Below are positions 34,442 through 41,991 of a DNA stretch of 64,000 nucleotides, one piece after another. Where the stretch lies: the NCBI GenBank assembly GCA_018062085.1, contig JAGOSY010000002.1:310001-374000 (forward strand), written 5' to 3'. Each line of letters opens with the position of its first letter. Position 1 is the stretch's first letter. A program made the position numbers and the translations under genes. Below the pieces are notes generated by a model. It was not told the origin of the DNA. It made no database searches and saw only the letters and a program-made list of their open reading frames with translations. Origin of the DNA: a bacterium. Its GTDB lineage: Bacteria > Cyanobacteriota > Vampirovibrionia > Obscuribacterales > Obscuribacteraceae.

Positions 34442-37171
34442 ATGTCTTTTGCCTTTACATTGTTTCTTCGCTTTGTCGCTCGCGATGTCCGGCGCAACTG
34501 GGTGCGCACACTGCTCACAGTGCTTGGTATTGCTCTTGGTGTGAGTGTATACCTGGCGATTAGCATCGCCAACAACACGGCCATTTCACAGTTTAAGCAG
34601 ACTGTTTCGCAAGTATCTGGTAAGGCCAATATTGAACTAATGCCTTTGTCTGGGCCAGCTGTGCCTGAAAATATATTATCTGAATTAGCCAACCTTCGGG
34701 TGCTCGGTGTTAAGTACACCCCGATGATTGATGAGCATTTGGTATTGGCCAATAGTCAAAATACAGAGCACAGTGCAAATAGTGAACACAGTGTAAGTAG
34801 TGAACACAGTGTAAATAGCGAAATAATCCAATTGATTGGCATCGACATGTTGGCAGATGCTGATTTTAAGTCATATCAGTCAGATGCTGACGATGATGAA
34901 ACTGATGCCTCTGGGAAAATTCGCTCAGAAGATACAGATACCGATACAAACACACATACAGATAATTCTTCGACAGGTTCTTCAAGCTCAAGAGCCAGCG
35001 ACAAGTCTGATAGCCTCAGTGTTTTCAGTCCTCGGGCGGTACTTGTCGGCGGCAAGCTGGCACGGCGCTATTCATTCAAAAAAGGTAGCGAACTTACTGT
35101 TATCGTCAACGATCAAAAAGAACGGTTAGTGGTGGCCGGTGTGCTCGGCACCACTGGTATTGGCGGCGCTTATAGCGGCAACGTCATTGTCGCTGACATC
35201 GGACTGGCCCAAGATATTCTCAAATGGGCAGGTAAAATTACACGCGTCGATCTAATTGCACCAGCAGAGGTCTTGCCATTGGTGCAAGAAAAGCTCAAAG
35301 AAATTATGCCGACTGATGTCCTTGTAGCCACTCCAGATACAAGGTCAGAGCAAGCAGAGAAAATGGTGCGTTCGTTTGAATACAACTTATTGGCCTTAAC
35401 TTTCATTGCCTTGATGGTCGGTATGTTTTTGATTTATAACACCATGACTATAACTATTTTGAGGCGGCGCCCAGAAATAGGTATTCTGCGTGCTATTGGT
35501 GTCAGCCGCAGCACGGTGCAAAGTATTTTTTTGTGTGAGGCTACCGGTCTTGGCTTAATGGGCACGACCTTAGGTGTGGTCATGGGTGCTTTCATGGCTG
35601 ATGGTGCCCTCAAGGCTGTTGCCCAGACCTTCCAATATTTCTATTTCAAAGTACCGCTTGAAAAAATTACAGTCGATCCGCTGCAGTATGCTGCTGCCTT
35701 TGCTATTGGTATGGGTTTGACACTGATAGCAGCTTTGCCACCACTGCTTGAGTCTACTACTGTCAGTCCGGCTGAGGCTACAAGACGTGCCTCGCAAGAA
35801 AGCAAAGTGAGGCGTAGCACAACACCGCTGTTTCTAGTGGGCTTAATCTGTCTAGCATCGTGTTATGCCTGTTCCTTGCAGCCAGCGGTCAATGGTTTCC
35901 CCTTGTTTGGATATGTATCTGCTTTACTTGCCATTATGGGTTCATCTTTTCTTGTCCCGCTGATATTGGCGAAATCGCTTCCTCTCATTGCTAATGTATT
36001 TGCCCGTCTCTTTGGCGTAGAGGGGCGTATAGCCGCTGTTTCATTGCAAGGAACATTGGGCCGCACGGCTGTCGCTTGTGCCTCGCTCATGATTGGTATA
36101 GCCATGATGGTCAGTCTGGCAATTATGATTAGTAGCTTTAGAAAGACAGTGACACACTGGATCGATCAAAGTTTCGAAGCCGACCTGTGGTTGCAGTCAC
36201 AAGCTCGCGCTTCTGGTAATAAGTTTGGTCGCTTGAAAGAGGATGCGATTGCAGCTGTGTCCGCCGTCGATGGCGTTGCTGCAGCTGAAGGATTTGTAGA
36301 TCGTAGTATCAACTATCAAGGGATGAGCGCTTTTCTGGCAGCGGCAGACTTTGATGTTTTGACTAACTATGGTAATCAACTTTTCTTATCTGGTGAATCA
36401 AGTAAAGCCGTTTGCGCGCGAGTGGTGGGCATGCATGCCATCATTTCAGAGCCATTTGCTGTACGCAAAAACTTGAAGAAAGGTGATTCAGTTGAAATTG
36501 AGACACCGCTCGGTAAGCGCCAGTTTTTCATTGAAGATGTCTTCTATGACTATGCCAGCGATCTAGGCTATATAATTATTCCGCGGGATGTTTATAAGAG
36601 TCTATATAACGACAGCAGTATCTCGAACGTTGCTATTTACTTAAAAGAAGGTGCTGACATTGAGAAAGTGCGTCAAGGTATTTTGAAGAATCTAGGCAGT
36701 AGTTCATTGGTTTCGTTATCGAGCACAAGTGAGCTGCGTAAAGAAGCAATTAGAATTTTCGACCGCACTTTTGCAATTACTTATGCCCTGCATACCATTG
36801 CTGTTACTGTGGCTATGCTTTCGATTATGAATGCACTCTTTGCCCTGACTATTGAGTCACGAAGAGAGTTTGCCATTCTGCGATATATTGGTGCTAAGAA
36901 GGCTCAACTAGCCAAAATTGTTTATTTGCAGGCGGCAATTTTGGGTGCCTGTAGCAATCTCGGCGGAATTGGCCTAGGCTACATACTCTCGCTTTTGCTC
37001 ATTCATGTGATCAACAAACAGTCATTTGGCTGGAGCGTTCAATACTTTGTACCTTACGACTTTATTCTGCAATCTAGCACTCTTGTGATTCTTACATCCA
37101 TACTCTCTGGCATTTATCCAGCCCGTATGGCCGCTCGAACTCTGGCTCCATCGGTGGTGCGCGATGAATAA
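34442..37171 (+). CDS. FtsX/MacB-like ABC permease with an inserted repeat region
   Basis: The ~909-residue permease has an N-terminal helix (LTVLGIALGVSVYLAISIAN), a large periplasmic domain, three central helices (TFIALMVGMFLIYNTMTITILRRRPEIGILRAIG), a further helix pair and a second MacB-like periplasmic domain, then a final three-helix FtsX block (REFAILRYIGAKKAQLAKIVYLQ). The two FtsX domains match the LolC/E-like double permeases. Within the first periplasmic domain lies a low-complexity region (~residues 100-180) with three EHSxxS repeats and an Asp/Ser-rich stretch, probably flexible. Start: ATG at 34442; a TTG 6 bases earlier is possible. Confidence 0.88.
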   Translation: MSFAFTLFLRFVARDVRRNWVRTLLTVLGIALGVSVYLAISIANNTAISQFKQTVSQVSGKANIELMPLSGPAVPENILSELANLRVLGVKYTPMIDEHLVLANSQNTEHSANSEHSVSSEHSVNSEIIQLIGIDMLADADFKSYQSDADDDETDASGKIRSEDTDTDTNTHTDNSSTGSSSSRASDKSDSLSVFSPRAVLVGGKLARRYSFKKGSELTVIVNDQKERLVVAGVLGTTGIGGAYSGNVIVADIGLAQDILKWAGKITRVDLIAPAEVLPLVQEKLKEIMPTDVLVATPDTRSEQAEKMVRSFEYNLLALTFIALMVGMFLIYNTMTITILRRRPEIGILRAIGVSRSTVQSIFLCEATGLGLMGTTLGVVMGAFMADGALKAVAQTFQYFYFKVPLEKITVDPLQYAAAFAIGMGLTLIAALPPLLESTTVSPAEATRRASQESKVRRSTTPLFLVGLICLASCYACSLQPAVNGFPLFGYVSALLAIMGSSFLVPLILAKSLPLIANVFARLFGVEGRIAAVSLQGTLGRTAVACASLMIGIAMMVSLAIMISSFRKTVTHWIDQSFEADLWLQSQARASGNKFGRLKEDAIAAVSAVDGVAAAEGFVDRSINYQGMSAFLAAADFDVLTNYGNQLFLSGESSKAVCARVVGMHAIISEPFAVRKNLKKGDSVEIETPLGKRQFFIEDVFYDYASDLGYIIIPRDVYKSLYNDSSISNVAIYLKEGADIEKVRQGILKNLGSSSLVSLSSTSELRKEAIRIFDRTFAITYALHTIAVTVAMLSIMNALFALTIESRREFAILRYIGAKKAQLAKIVYLQAAILGACSNLGGIGLGYILSLLLIHVINKQSFGWSVQYFVPYDFILQSSTLVILTSILSGIYPARMAARTLAPSVVRDE
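34766..34819 (+). repeat. 18-bp tandem repeat, three units, inside the permease gene
   Basis: Three 18-bp units of the type GAACACAGTGTAAATAGT stand head to tail in frame (units at 34766, 34784 and 34802) and encode Glu-His-Ser-x-x-Ser repeats. Unit 1 differs at a few positions. In-frame length keeps the protein intact, so copy-number change could alter the linker. Confidence 0.75.
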
Positions 37172-37255
37172 GAAAAAATAGGAAAATAGGAAAGACTGGG
37201 GAATAGGAAAACAGGAAAAATAACAAAGGTGAGTTGACACATACATCGAAATTTC

Positions 37256-37281
37256 AAAATAGGTGTATATACACCTATTTT
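37256..37281. promoter_or_regulatory. 26-bp perfect palindrome upstream of the CrtC/AttH-like gene
   Basis: The arms are AAAATAGGTGTAT and its exact complement, meeting at a TATA centre. It sits in the gap between the permease stop (37171) and the ATG at 37376, after an A/G-rich stretch with repeats of AATAGGAAA. It could be an operator or a bidirectional terminator, since the ends are A4 and T4. Confidence 0.55.
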
Positions 37282-37375
37282 GCCAAAGCTCACTACCAGT
37301 AGATTATTTAGAACAAGCACAATATTTAGAACGAGTAGATTTTTTAGTGCCAATATATTTGAGGTCAAAATTGTA

Positions 37376-38497
37376 ATGTTCAGGGAGTCAAATCTGTGTC
37401 GTATTTTGATTTCGCTTTGGCTTAGTGCAATTTGCGGCAATTGGTCCGCGGCCTTAGCCGCGCCAAAAGTCTATAAACAAGCCCTACCTGGCTATCAGTA
37501 TAAGTTTCCCCAAGATCACTATAGCCATGACCAGTTTCGCACTGAATGGTGGTACTACACTGGCCACTTAGTGAGCGAAGATAAGCGTCGCTTTGGTTAT
37601 GAGCTAACTTTCTTTAGAACTGGGGCTGATAACGAACCAACAAATAAGCAGTCAGCTTGGAAGCTCGATAATTTGTATTTGGCACACTTTGCCGTCACCG
37701 ATGAAAATGGTAAGAAGTTTCGCTATACCGAGAAGCTCAATCGCAGTGGGCTTAAGCTTGCTGGTGCTAGGCAAGATGCTTACTATGTCTACAATGAAGG
37801 CTGGTCAGTGGAGAAAATCGGCGAGCACTATTTGCTTAGAGCCGATTCGCCTGAATACTCTATTCATTTATTGCTTGATTCGACTAAGAAGCCAATTGTA
37901 CACGGTAGCAATGGAGTTAGTCAGAAAGCATCCTGTGTCGGCTGTGCTTCGCACTATTATTCAATGACTCGTCTCAAGACTGAGGGAACCCTATTTATTG
38001 GCGATAAGCCCCATGCAGTTACTGGTACAAGTTGGATGGACCATGAATTTGGCTCCAATCAACTGACCTCAGACCAAGCTGGCTGGGACTGGTATTCGAT
38101 TCAGCTTGATGATAATCGAGAGTTGATGTTCTACTTGATGCGGCGTGCTGATGGTAGTCTTGAGAAAGAGTCTAGTGGCACAATTGTTGAAGCAGATGGT
38201 ACTTTCCGTCACTTGAAGCTTGCAGATTTCAGTGCTAAACCTACCGGCGCATGGGTTTCGCCCAAAACTAAGGGCAAATACCCGATGGGCTGGAAGCTAT
38301 CAGTACCCAGCGCTTCTATTGATATTGAGCTGACACCTAGCATGGTTGAGCAAGAACTTGTCACTGGTCGCTCTACTGCTGTCACTTATTGGGAAGGTTC
38401 TGTTGCAGTCAAAGGTACCTCCAAGGGCAAGAGTGTCTCTGGGCAAGGCTATGTAGAGATGACTGGCTACGCTGAGAAGTTTAAACAAAAGCTTTAA
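37376..38497 (+). CDS. Secreted CrtC/AttH-like lipocalin-type hydrolase
   Basis: After a signal peptide (ISLWLSAICGNWSAALAAP) the protein contains FPQDHYSHDQFRTEWWYYTG, RRFGYELTFFR and GTSWMDHEFGSNQL, which are the signature blocks of the carotenoid 1,2-hydratase/AttH (CrtC-like) family of two-lipocalin-domain proteins. Members are exported and act on lipid- or polyene-like substrates or have unknown roles. The length of ~370 residues is normal. The ATG at 37376 is preferred to an upstream frame start at 37280 because it begins the signal peptide and leaves the palindrome non-coding. It probably has its own regulation from that palindrome. Confidence 0.8.
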   Translation: MFRESNLCRILISLWLSAICGNWSAALAAPKVYKQALPGYQYKFPQDHYSHDQFRTEWWYYTGHLVSEDKRRFGYELTFFRTGADNEPTNKQSAWKLDNLYLAHFAVTDENGKKFRYTEKLNRSGLKLAGARQDAYYVYNEGWSVEKIGEHYLLRADSPEYSIHLLLDSTKKPIVHGSNGVSQKASCVGCASHYYSMTRLKTEGTLFIGDKPHAVTGTSWMDHEFGSNQLTSDQAGWDWYSIQLDDNRELMFYLMRRADGSLEKESSGTIVEADGTFRHLKLADFSAKPTGAWVSPKTKGKYPMGWKLSVPSASIDIELTPSMVEQELVTGRSTAVTYWEGSVAVKGTSKGKSVSGQGYVEMTGYAEKFKQKL

Positions 38498-38565
38498 AAA
38501 ATAGTCAAATTGGTGGGAACTTAAGCGCATCGCACCAGTCTGCGGAAATGAAAATGAAATGAAGG

Positions 38566-38581
38566 CTTGACGGAAGTCAAG
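38566..38581 (+). terminator. Possible hairpin after the CrtC/AttH-like gene
   Basis: CTTGAC, loop GGAA, GTCAAG form a 6-bp stem with a tetraloop in the gap before the TPR gene. No T-run follows, so an intrinsic terminator is doubtful; it could be a processing or stability hairpin. Confidence 0.25.
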
Positions 38582-38629
38582 TCCAATTTCGATTATTGAA
38601 GCTTGTGAATCACTTGGCGGTACGAATCC

Positions 38630-39439
38630 ATGACTGTTACTAATGTCAGCCCATCATCTCCTATGTATGAAGCTCTGGCCCTTGAGCGCTTGGCCAATTT
38701 GGCCATTGATAAGCTCAACTGGAGCGAAGCTGCCCGATTGCTTTTAGAGTCATTGGCTATTAGAAAAACTGCTGATGGTGCCAATGCTCCTGGTTATGCT
38801 CTGACGCTAGATCGTTTGGCCGAAGTTTATATTAATCAGGGTAAGCTGGCTGAGGCTATGGAAGTTTTGTCTCAAGCTCTGCCAATTTTGGAAACTGCCT
38901 ATTATCCCTCTCATGGCTCTGTGGCTTCAGTGCTCGAGCATCAGGGTGATTGCTTTGTCAGTTTAGGTCAGTTTGCCGACGCTGAGCCTATTTTCAAAAG
39001 AGCAGCCGAGATTTACATCGCTAGCGTCACTCTAGAAAATCGCATGACCCTGCGCTGCATGTATAAGGTAGCCAAAGTTTGCATTTCTCTTGGCAAGGCA
39101 AGCGATGCTAAAGCTGTCTTGCTAAAGGCTCTCAAGTATGTCGATACCCCCCTCGGTCCGGTGGCTGAGTGGCACTACCAGCTAGCTTTAGCGGCAATGC
39201 AATTGCAGGAGTTCGTCGAAGCTAGAGGATTGCTTCAGGTTGCTGCAGCAGATTTCAAGCAACGCAGTAACTATGCTCGGGTGGCCGACTGCTCACAGTC
39301 GTTGGCAGAAATTTGCCGCTCTGCCAGTGAGAATGCTGAGGCCGACGAGTGGATTCGTCAATCTGTTCTCTATGGATTGAAGGCTGTAAAGTCGCCCTAT
39401 CCAAATGATATTTTCTTAGCTACACTTTTGCGAGCCTAG
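38630..39439 (+). CDS. Tetratricopeptide-repeat protein
   Basis: The 269-residue, all-helical protein has at least five TPR-like repeats of the kinesin-light-chain style. Examples: LERLANLAIDKLNWSEAARL, ALTLDRLAEVYINQGKLAEA, ASVLEHQGDCFVSLGQFADA, RCMYKVAKVCISLGKASDA and ADCSQSLAEICRSASENAEA. It has no signal peptide and no catalytic motif, so it probably mediates protein contacts in the cytoplasm. It lies between the CrtC/AttH-like gene (same strand) and hypE (converging). No partner is evident. Confidence 0.82.
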   Translation: MTVTNVSPSSPMYEALALERLANLAIDKLNWSEAARLLLESLAIRKTADGANAPGYALTLDRLAEVYINQGKLAEAMEVLSQALPILETAYYPSHGSVASVLEHQGDCFVSLGQFADAEPIFKRAAEIYIASVTLENRMTLRCMYKVAKVCISLGKASDAKAVLLKALKYVDTPLGPVAEWHYQLALAAMQLQEFVEARGLLQVAAADFKQRSNYARVADCSQSLAEICRSASENAEADEWIRQSVLYGLKAVKSPYPNDIFLATLLRA

Positions 39440-39474
39440 TTAGTCTTCAGCTAATTCAAGTCAGCTAATTCTCG

Positions 39475-40533
39475 TCAGCAAATTCGTGGCAACTGATCGC
39501 CCACAAGCATGTCGACGATGCGCTCGCCGCCAAAAATTGTTTTTAAGATTACGGTTTCTGCTGGTGCTGAAAATACTTCAGCGATAATGGCGCTATGTTG
39601 TCCTGCTTCGTTCTTGCGCATGGCTTCTAGTGCTACTTGAGCGTGGCTAGCTGGGACTACAGCAACGAGCTTGCCTTCGTTAGCCAAGTAGAGTGGATCT
39701 ATACCTAGTATTTCGCAAATGCCTCTTACTTCAGCTCTAATTGGCACGGCTTTCTCGTCAATTTTGATGCAGACTCCGCTGGCTGAAGCGAACTCATTGA
39801 GTACCGTGGCAACTCCACCACGGGTAGCATCACGCAGGCAGTGTACTTGCGGGCAGGCTGCTAGTAGGTCAGATATTAGGTGGTTTAAAGCGCAACAGTC
39901 GCTATCAATATTGTTTTCTATGGCCAGGTCACCGCGAGCACCAATAATGGCGGCACCATGATCGCCAATGTGGCCGTTGACTAAGACTACATCTCCGGCT
40001 CTCGCGCTGCTTGAACTGACGTTTACCTGGGTTGGAATGACGCCAATTCCAGAGGTGTTAATGAAAATCTTGTCAGCGGCACCACGTTCTACCACCTTGG
40101 TGTCACCACTGACTACTTTGACTCCAGCCTTTTCTGCTGCTGCCTTCATTGACATCACTATGCGCCTCAAGTCTTCAACAGCTAAGCCTTCTTCTATGAT
40201 CATGGCACAGGTAAGATAGAGCGGAATGGCCCCGCCCACTGCTAAATCGTTGACAGTGCCGTTGATTGCTAAGCTGCCTATGTCACCGCCTCTAAAAAAA
40301 ATAGGGTCGACGACATATGAGTCTGTAGTAAAGGCCAAGCGATTGCCGTGGGCGGTTAAGAGGGAAAGGTCAATGCGAGCTTGGTCTTCTAGTGGTGCTA
40401 AAAGTTCGTTGTCGAAACTACCGAGAAAAATATCTTCAATTAGATCGCGCATGGCTTTGCCGCCACTGCCATGGGACATATCGATAGTCTGGCCGCGTAC
40501 AACACCTGTTCTCTTGCGTATTGGCGACTTCAT
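39475..40533 (-). CDS. hypE: Hydrogenase maturation protein HypE (carbamoyl dehydratase)
   Basis: HypE dehydrates the carbamoyl group that HypF places on its C-terminal cysteine, giving the cyanide ligand of [NiFe]-hydrogenase iron. The 352-residue protein has IDMSHGSGGKAMRDLI near the N-terminus, the AIR-synthase-like GDIGSLAINGTVNDLAVGG, RDATRGGVATVLNEFA, and ends in PRIC, the conserved C-terminal Cys that carries the carbamoyl group. It is the last gene of hypF-hypC-hypD-hypE and its ATG overlaps the hypD stop by 4 bases (ATGA). Confidence 0.95.
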   Translation of the reverse strand: MKSPIRKRTGVVRGQTIDMSHGSGGKAMRDLIEDIFLGSFDNELLAPLEDQARIDLSLLTAHGNRLAFTTDSYVVDPIFFRGGDIGSLAINGTVNDLAVGGAIPLYLTCAMIIEEGLAVEDLRRIVMSMKAAAEKAGVKVVSGDTKVVERGAADKIFINTSGIGVIPTQVNVSSSSARAGDVVLVNGHIGDHGAAIIGARGDLAIENNIDSDCCALNHLISDLLAACPQVHCLRDATRGGVATVLNEFASASGVCIKIDEKAVPIRAEVRGICEILGIDPLYLANEGKLVAVVPASHAQVALEAMRKNEAGQHSAIIAEVFSAPAETVILKTIFGGERIVDMLVGDQLPRIC

Positions 40534-41696
40534 GAGACGCTCTCTTTTTTTAGGGCCATGATTTGTGGAAGATTGCCAAAATTATAGTAAGCGGCGCAAG
40601 CCCCTTCTGAAGAAACCATGAGCGCCCCCATGGGTGTCTCTGGTGTGCAAGCGGAGCCGAATACCTGGCATTGCCAAGGCTTGATTGCTCCTCGCAAAAC
40701 ATCTCCGCATTGGCACAATTCAGGATCTGCCACTTTAAGATTGGGCATGGAGAATTTTCTTTCGGCATCGAACTGGCTATACGCTTCGGTCATCTTGACG
40801 CCAGAGTTATCGATCGAGCCAAGGCCACGCCATTCAAAATAATCGCGCAGTTCAAAAACACTGGCCATCGCTTTCAAGCCTGGGCTGTTTCCTTGAGCTG
40901 ATACTACACGAGCATATTGATTTTCTACCTGGCAGCGGCCCTCTGCTATTTGTTTGATTAAGAGCCAGAGCGATTGCAGTATGTCGATTGGTTCAAACCC
41001 TGTTATTACAATTGGTTTTTTATAGCGATTGGCGACAAAGTGAAAGGGCTCTTCACCAACTACCATGCTCACATGCCCTGGGGCAACGAAGCCATCAAGC
41101 TGCATACTGGGAGAGTCTAAAATGGCTTTGATTGTAGGAACAGTGGTGATATGGTTGCAAAACAGTGAGAAGTTTTTGACATTGTCTTGTGCTGCTTGAA
41201 GAACGGTGAGAGCGGTGCTTGGCATAGTGGTCTCGAAGCCAAGGGCAAAAAATATTACCTCGCGATCTGGATTTTTCTTAGCCAGTTCAAGGGCATCGAG
41301 CGGCGAATAGACCATGCGAACATCAGCGCCGTCGGCCTTTGCTTGCAGCAAGTTTTTGTGTGATCCAGGAACGCGCATAGCATCGCCAAAGGTTGTGAAA
41401 ATTACCTCTGGTCGCTCAGCTAAAGCGATGCAATCGTCAACTCGCCCCATGGGCAGAACACATACAGGACAGCCGGGTCCGTGAATTAATTCGATTGTCT
41501 TTGGCAGAAGTTGCTCTAGACCATAGCGAAAAATTGTATGCGTATGACCGCCACAGAACTCCATGATTTGAAGGGGGCGATGTTTGGTTGTTTCAATTTG
41601 AGGCAAGAGACGCTCAATTTCAGCCAGAAGTGTTTTGGCTAACTCTGGGTCTCTAAATTCGTCAACATACTTCATATAATTCTTGCCCGATGTCAC
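40530..41696 (-). CDS. hypD: Hydrogenase maturation protein HypD
   Basis: HypD is the iron-sulfur scaffold on which the Fe(CN)2CO unit is built together with HypC. The 388-residue protein contains IMEFCGGHTHTIFRYG, IHGPGCPVCVLP, FFALGFETTMPSTA, VVGEEPFHF and the Cys-rich C-terminal region with LCQCGDVLRGAIKPWQC, matching the family cysteine pattern for the [4Fe-4S] cluster and the catalytic Cys. It is the third hyp gene in the minus-strand operon, 13 bases after hypC. Confidence 0.95.
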   Translation of the reverse strand: MTSGKNYMKYVDEFRDPELAKTLLAEIERLLPQIETTKHRPLQIMEFCGGHTHTIFRYGLEQLLPKTIELIHGPGCPVCVLPMGRVDDCIALAERPEVIFTTFGDAMRVPGSHKNLLQAKADGADVRMVYSPLDALELAKKNPDREVIFFALGFETTMPSTALTVLQAAQDNVKNFSLFCNHITTVPTIKAILDSPSMQLDGFVAPGHVSMVVGEEPFHFVANRYKKPIVITGFEPIDILQSLWLLIKQIAEGRCQVENQYARVVSAQGNSPGLKAMASVFELRDYFEWRGLGSIDNSGVKMTEAYSQFDAERKFSMPNLKVADPELCQCGDVLRGAIKPWQCQVFGSACTPETPMGALMVSSEGACAAYYNFGNLPQIMALKKESVS

Positions 41697-41709
41697 TCTA
41701 GTACTGATT

Positions 41710-41991
41710 CTAGTTTTGTTCAGAAATTTGCATAGCTTCTAGTTCTTTTTGCGCCTCACCTAACTCCATCAAAAGCTCTAAAGTCTTCTTGGCCTCGTCT
41801 TCGTTAATTAGACTCATGGCGAAGCCGACATGTACAAGAACCCAATCACCAATACATGATTCAATAGGATGCTTATCGCTCACTATGCAAGTCAGACTAA
41901 CCTGCCTACGCACTCCAGATATTTCTACCTTTGCCAGATGCTTTGCCGCATCTACTATTTCAACGACTTGCCCAGGTATGCCAAGACACAT
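41710..41991 (-). CDS. hypC: Hydrogenase maturation chaperone HypC/HybG
   Basis: The 93-residue protein begins MCLGIPGQVVEI. Cys2, exposed after removal of Met, binds the iron complex and hydrogenase precursor. Beta-barrel blocks follow (ISGVRRQVSLTC, IGDWVLVHVGFAMSLI). The 32-base overlap with the end of hypF suggests coupled translation. The C-terminal tail (EAQKELEAMQISEQN) is longer and more acidic than in E. coli HypC. Confidence 0.95.
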   Translation of the reverse strand: MCLGIPGQVVEIVDAAKHLAKVEISGVRRQVSLTCIVSDKHPIESCIGDWVLVHVGFAMSLINEDEAKKTLELLMELGEAQKELEAMQISEQN

